Shown here in pieces: positions 33,092 to 36,183 of a stretch of 36,183 bases of DNA. Made by a program: the position numbers and the translations under genes. The notes below the pieces were generated by a model. The model was not told the origin of the DNA and did no database searches. It worked only from the letters and a program-made list of their open reading frames with translations. Positions within the stretch are counted from its first letter, which is position 1; every line of letters begins with the position of its first letter. Source of the DNA: TMED69 sp036130055 (GTDB taxonomy: Bacteria > Pseudomonadota > Gammaproteobacteria > Ga0077536); contig JAYYOR010000023.1 of NCBI GenBank assembly GCA_036130055.1, positions 1 to 36,183 on the forward strand, given 5' to 3'.

Positions 33092-34397
33092 TAATTTTTT
33101 GTTGTTTTAGAGATAACTTAAAGACGATAGGGCTAAGAAGAAGTATTGCAAAAAGATTTGGAGCTGCCATTAGCCCATTAAAGATATCTGCTAACTGCCA
33201 GATCAAATCAAACTGTATTACAGAACCAAAGAAAACGGCGATAACCCAAAGTATACGAAACCAAATAATACTTTTTTGACCAAATAAAAATTCGGTACAT
33301 TTCTCTCCGTAATAGCTCCATCCTAGAATAGTAGTGAATGCAAAAATGCTAATCGCACATGTTAGTATGAGCTCCCCAGTTGCGCCGAAATGATAAAAAA
33401 AAGCACTGGTAGAAATTAATGCACCATTTCCTTCGGATAAATCTAGCCCGGCTAGAAGCAAGACTAATGATGTTAACGTGCAAACTATAATGGTATCAAT
33501 GAACGTTCCAAGCATCGCTATCGACCCCTGTTTTACTGGGTCCTTTGCACTCGAGGCGCCGTGGGCAATCGCAGCACTCCCAAGTCCTGCTTCATTTGAA
33601 AAAATCCCTCGAGCGAAGCCCCATCGAATAGCGAGCCAAATGCCAGCCCCAGAACCTGAAGCAACACTGAAAGCTTCTTTAAGTATTATCTCCAATATTC
33701 CGGGTATGGCGTGAATATTTTTTAAGATAACAAATGAACAAAGGATTATATATATTATAATCATTAAGGGAACTTATTTTGAAGCAATGTAACCAATTCT
33801 TTTTACTCCACCAAGAATGACAAGTCCGACGACGAAACTAATCAAGATTCCTATAAATCCAGTTGGCAAAAAAATAACATTATTAAGGGTTGACGTAATT
33901 GCATTGGCTTGAACTGTATTCCCAATTCCGAAAGACGCTATCATGCCAAAAAATGCAAAAATATAAGCTAACCAAGTCCAACGACTGCTAAGACCGTTCT
34001 TGATGTAGTACATGGGCCCACCAATTTTTGCACCGTCTTTACTAATTTCGCTATACATAATTGCTAAGAAAGCTTCGCAATATTTTGTCGACATGCCAAG
34101 TATCGCTATTACCCACATCCAAAAAATAGTTCCCGGGCCTCCCAGAGTAATCGCAGTGGCGACACCAATTATATTTCCTGTTCCTACAGTAGCGGCTTGT
34201 GCGGTCATTAGTGCTTGAAAGGGGGTCAAGTTATTTTTGGTAGAGTCTTCTTTTTGAGCTAAAAAAACAATAGCATTTTTTAGATTAAAAATTGTAAAGC
34301 CCCTAAGTCCTATGGTCAGATATAGACCGGTAAAGCCAAGAATTGGAATTAAGAAAAATTCGCTCCATATAAGGTTACTAATGTTAGCGATGTTCAA
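33069..34397 (-). pseudogene. AGCS-family sodium:amino-acid symporter, interrupted by an in-frame TAA
   Basis: Read through one TAA, this is a 442-codon sodium:alanine/glycine symporter of the AGCS family. N-terminal part: T-I-G-L-R-G-F, T-A-Q-A-A-T-V-G-T-G-N-I-I-G-V-A-T-A-I and G-G-P-M-Y-Y-I. C-terminal part: F-A-R-G-I-F-S-N-E-A-G-L-G-S-A-A-I-A-H, the family signature, and W-S-Y-Y-G-E-K. The start is TTG at 34397 with AAAGG seven bases upstream. At 33776-33774 the frame reads TCA AAA TAA GTT CCC TTA ATG and homology continues immediately (V-P-L-M, where the family has roughly L-V-P-F-M), so the stop replaces one residue, probably Leu (TTA to TAA). As two products, the first has 207 residues and would contain about half of the helices. 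The gene may be broken, misread or read through; its 3' end overlaps nadC. Confidence 0.82.
33774..33776 (-). other. In-frame TAA inside the AGCS symporter gene
   Basis: The codon sits between S-K and V-P-L-M. Both sides are in one reading frame and belong to one protein. TTA to TAA, one base, would restore Leu, the residue I expect from the family. It is the second such in-frame TAA in the window. Confidence 0.85.
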
Positions 34398-34433
34398 ATT
34401 TTTGCCTTTATTTATATATTCGAGATGAATTCA

Positions 34434-34450
34434 GGTTGTTTTATACAACC
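34434..34450. promoter_or_regulatory. Perfect inverted repeat in the AGCS/egtD divergent spacer
   Basis: GGTTGT and ACAACC, six bases each, flank a TTTAT loop. It lies 37 bases upstream of the symporter start and 107 bases upstream of egtD. There is no T-run on either side, so it is not a terminator; it could be a repressor operator or a stem of a transcript leader. With short arms in AT-rich DNA, chance is not excluded. Confidence 0.25.
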
Positions 34451-34556
34451 ATCACGTTACAATTGTAAAATATCAGTTAGTTGAATCGCAACATGAATTT
34501 CTAGGAACGTGGCGATGACGCTGTAAAAATCTAAAACATCGGGGAGTAAAATTTCA

Positions 34557-35510
34557 ATGAACCAAAATTTCGTTAGTTCACCTTTTGTCGAAGATTTTAA
34601 ACGCGGTATGCTACATGACCCTAAGACTATACCTCCTAAATATTTTTATGATGATGTAGGATCGAGGTTGTTTGATCAGATATGTGACCTCCCTGAATAT
34701 TATCCAACGCGAGTTGAGTCTGCTTTACTTTCTGAAATTTCAATCGAATTGATTGATTTTGTAAAACCTAATTGTATTACTGAGTTGGGTAGCGGCGCGT
34801 CTAGAAAAACAAACCATTTATTCGATGCTTGTGAAAAACTAAACTATGGTAAATACTATGAGCCAGTTGATGTTTGTGAGGAGATGCTTAGCCGGTCATC
34901 AGTTAGGCTGGAGAAAAAGTATGATTGGTTATCCATCAACCCAATTGTGGGTGATTATACCCAAAATATAAAATTAAGCGCAAAAAAAAACCAACGAAAG
35001 CTCTTTATTTTTCTTGGTGGTACTATCGGTAATTTTGAGGCGTCTTTAGCGGTAGAATTTTTACGCAAACTTAAGAACCAAATGGGTCATAATGACTATC
35101 TGCTCATCGGAGCGGATAGAGTAAAGCGTCCGGATTTATTACACGCCGCTTACAATGATGCAGCGGGTTTTACAGCGAAATTTAATCTTAATGTTTTGTC
35201 TGTCTTCAATAAGGAACTAAAAACGCAGTTTGTCATTGATAACTTCCACCACTATGCTTTTTATAATCCAATAGAATCCCAAGTTGAGATGCACTTGGTG
35301 AGTTCCGCGGAGCAATGTGTAGAAGTAGATACACTTAATGAAAAAATCTTTTTTAATCAAGGAGAATCTATCCTAACTGAAATCAGCAGAAAATTTACAA
35401 AAAAAAGTTTCGAAAAGTTACTCAGAAAATCCGGTTTCCAAGTTGATAAACATTTTGAGAGTGACAAACTAAAATTTTCGTTAGTATTAGCCCATCCGTT
35501 AAACCAGTGA
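34557..35510 (+). CDS. egtD: L-histidine N-alpha-methyltransferase EgtD-like
   Basis: EgtD transfers three methyl groups from SAM to histidine, giving hercynine, the first step of ergothioneine synthesis. The 317-residue product (typical about 320) has Y-F-Y-D-D-V-G-S-R-L-F near the N-terminus, the SAM-binding E-L-G-S-G-A-S-R-K-T (76-85), and F-L-G-G-T-I-G-N-F (152-160), followed by D-Y-L-L-I-G-A-D, with the late histidine-pocket region around F-H-H-Y-A-F-Y-N. The ATG at 34557 follows GGGGAG by about 10 bases. No egtB or egtC is in the window. The stop overlaps ampD's GTG start as GTGA, an unusual coupling of thiol synthesis with wall recycling. Confidence 0.92.
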   Translation: MNQNFVSSPFVEDFKRGMLHDPKTIPPKYFYDDVGSRLFDQICDLPEYYPTRVESALLSEISIELIDFVKPNCITELGSGASRKTNHLFDACEKLNYGKYYEPVDVCEEMLSRSSVRLEKKYDWLSINPIVGDYTQNIKLSAKKNQRKLFIFLGGTIGNFEASLAVEFLRKLKNQMGHNDYLLIGADRVKRPDLLHAAYNDAAGFTAKFNLNVLSVFNKELKTQFVIDNFHHYAFYNPIESQVEMHLVSSAEQCVEVDTLNEKIFFNQGESILTEISRKFTKKSFEKLLRKSGFQVDKHFESDKLKFSLVLAHPLNQ

Positions 35511-36049
35511 AAAAAAAATTTTTTAATCCCGGTTGGCTGCCGAATGTAAATAGAATTTTTTCAGAGAACTTCAACAGACGTCCTGACAGTACGGACGTCA
35601 GTATGATAGTGATTCACAGCATCAGTTTGCCCCCGGGCAGATATGGCGGTAATTTTGTTTTAAAATTTTTTACCAATTGCTTGGATTTTGACTCTGATCC
35701 TTATTTTGATAGCTTAAGAAATTTAAAAGTATCCCCTCATATTTTTATAGATCGGAAAGGTACAATTACACAATTTGTAAATCTAAATGATCGTGCTTGG
35801 CACGCCGGTAAATCGATTTGGAAAGATCGTCGAGATTGCAATAATTTTTCAATCGGAATCGAACTTGAGGGTGCGGAAACTTCGTCTTTTGAGAATGAAC
35901 AATATGAAGCTCTTTTGGAGGTGATCGAAGGGATAAAAACTTGTAAAACAAATGGAACTCGGAATTTCGATATCGTTGGACATTCCGATATCGCTCCTGG
36001 GCGAAAATCGGATCCCGGGCCGTTTTTTTTATGGGATAAGATAGGTTAA
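35507..36049 (+). CDS. ampD: 1,6-anhydro-N-acetylmuramyl-L-alanine amidase AmpD
   Basis: AmpD is a cytoplasmic zinc amidase that removes the peptide from anhydro-muropeptides during cell-wall recycling. The 180-residue product (E. coli 183) has the zinc ligands H37 in I-V-I-H-S-I-S-L-P-P-G, H159 in V-G-H-S-D-I-A-P-G-R-K-S-D-P-G-P, and D169, and the acidic catalytic region I-G-I-E-L-E-G (117-122). It has no signal peptide, which distinguishes it from the periplasmic AmiD-type amidase. The start is GTG at 35507, overlapping the egtD stop. It is the last full gene and is convergent with a partial gene at the right edge. Confidence 0.95.
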   Translation: MKKKFFNPGWLPNVNRIFSENFNRRPDSTDVSMIVIHSISLPPGRYGGNFVLKFFTNCLDFDSDPYFDSLRNLKVSPHIFIDRKGTITQFVNLNDRAWHAGKSIWKDRRDCNNFSIGIELEGAETSSFENEQYEALLEVIEGIKTCKTNGTRNFDIVGHSDIAPGRKSDPGPFFLWDKIG

Positions 36050-36079
36050 TATAATTTGCACAAATATTTTTTTGGGAAA

Positions 36080-36183
36080 TTATTCGGCCAGTAGATTTTG
36101 AACTTCAACAAGTTTTTTTTGTTTGTTTGAAATGACCAGTATGATATTTGAACTCTCCCAATCACCTAGGACTGTTCTCGAAA
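36080..36183 (-). CDS. 3' end of an unidentified leftward gene
   Basis: On the minus strand an open frame enters the window at its right edge and runs 33 codons to a TAA at 36082-36080. The visible end reads G-D-W-E-S-S-N-I-I-L-V-I-S-N-K-Q-K-K-L-V, then a short amphipathic tail. I do not recognise the family. The other two minus-strand frames contain stops here, and a coding frame convergent with ampD (30-bp gap) is plausible, but the length is short enough that chance is possible. Confidence 0.4.
   Translation of the reverse strand, partial: SRTVLGDWESSNIILVISNKQKKLVEVQNLLAE

Noticed and set aside
33069..34397. Two separate transporter genes instead of one interrupted gene
   Set aside because: The two frames are the same frame three codons apart (GTT CCC TTA), and together form one AGCS family member, with the family's V-P-x-M directly after the stop.
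1..36183. CRISPR arrays, IS elements, prophage, tRNA or rRNA genes, toxin-antitoxin or defence systems
   Set aside because: I looked for direct repeats with spacers, transposase or integrase motifs, clover-leaf stems and defence-gene signatures and saw none; the genes present are mostly housekeeping and metabolic.

Overview
The window is a gene-dense, AT-rich stretch of a gammaproteobacterial chromosome. The group is inferred from gene content and order: a yicC/rph divergent pair, hom-thrC, an rpfE-like gene next to recJ-prfB-lysS, NhaB, a divergent ppsR/ppsA pair, two-lipoyl aceE-aceF, and nadC/ampD. Short spacers, many 4-bp stop/start overlaps and low GC suggest a streamlined, probably free-living (perhaps marine) lineage. 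I cannot name it more closely. I see no tRNA, rRNA, CRISPR array, insertion sequence or prophage, and no gap above about 160 bp lacks a gene.

Layout. (1) 1-2602: the first codons of a leftward yicC, then rph-rdgB-hemW rightward. (2) 2607-5309: mnmA-nhaB leftward. (3) 5426-13271: a long rightward series, hom-thrC, rpfE-like, recJ, prfB, lysS. (4) 13281-16453: leftward gdhA, argG and a NUDIX hydrolase. (5) 16550-19031: rightward thiolase and an exported DUF1329 protein. (6) 19061-27980: a packed leftward series running MmgE/PrpD, exported unknown, LOG-family protein, two HAD phosphatases, Cys-rich lipoprotein, aceE, aceF. (7) 28017-28892: an apparently exported hydratase of the fumarylacetoacetase / 2-keto-4-pentenoate hydratase fold. 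(8) 28895-32175: ppsR and ppsA, divergent. (9) 32186-34397: nadC and an AGCS-type sodium:amino-acid symporter, leftward. (10) 34557-36049: egtD-ampD rightward, followed by the 3' end of an unidentified leftward gene.

Working together: hom/thrC make threonine. GdhA and ArgG join ammonia assimilation to arginine synthesis. AceEF oxidises pyruvate, while PpsA regenerates PEP under control of PpsR. NhaB and the AGCS carrier point to sodium-coupled physiology. Rph, RdgB, RecJ, RF2, LysRS and MnmA are housekeeping RNA, DNA and translation functions.

The most notable observations concern recoding and gene integrity. prfB has the classic +1 frameshift site (CTT TGA C after AGGGGG) and also a second, in-frame TAA at codon 304, with the conserved RF2 C-terminus intact beyond it in the same frame. 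The AGCS symporter gene is likewise cut by one in-frame TAA where the family has a hydrophobic residue, probably Leu (TTA). About nine genes here end in TGA, so RF2 should be essential. Both TAA codons therefore need checking as sequence errors, real nonsense mutations or readthrough sites.
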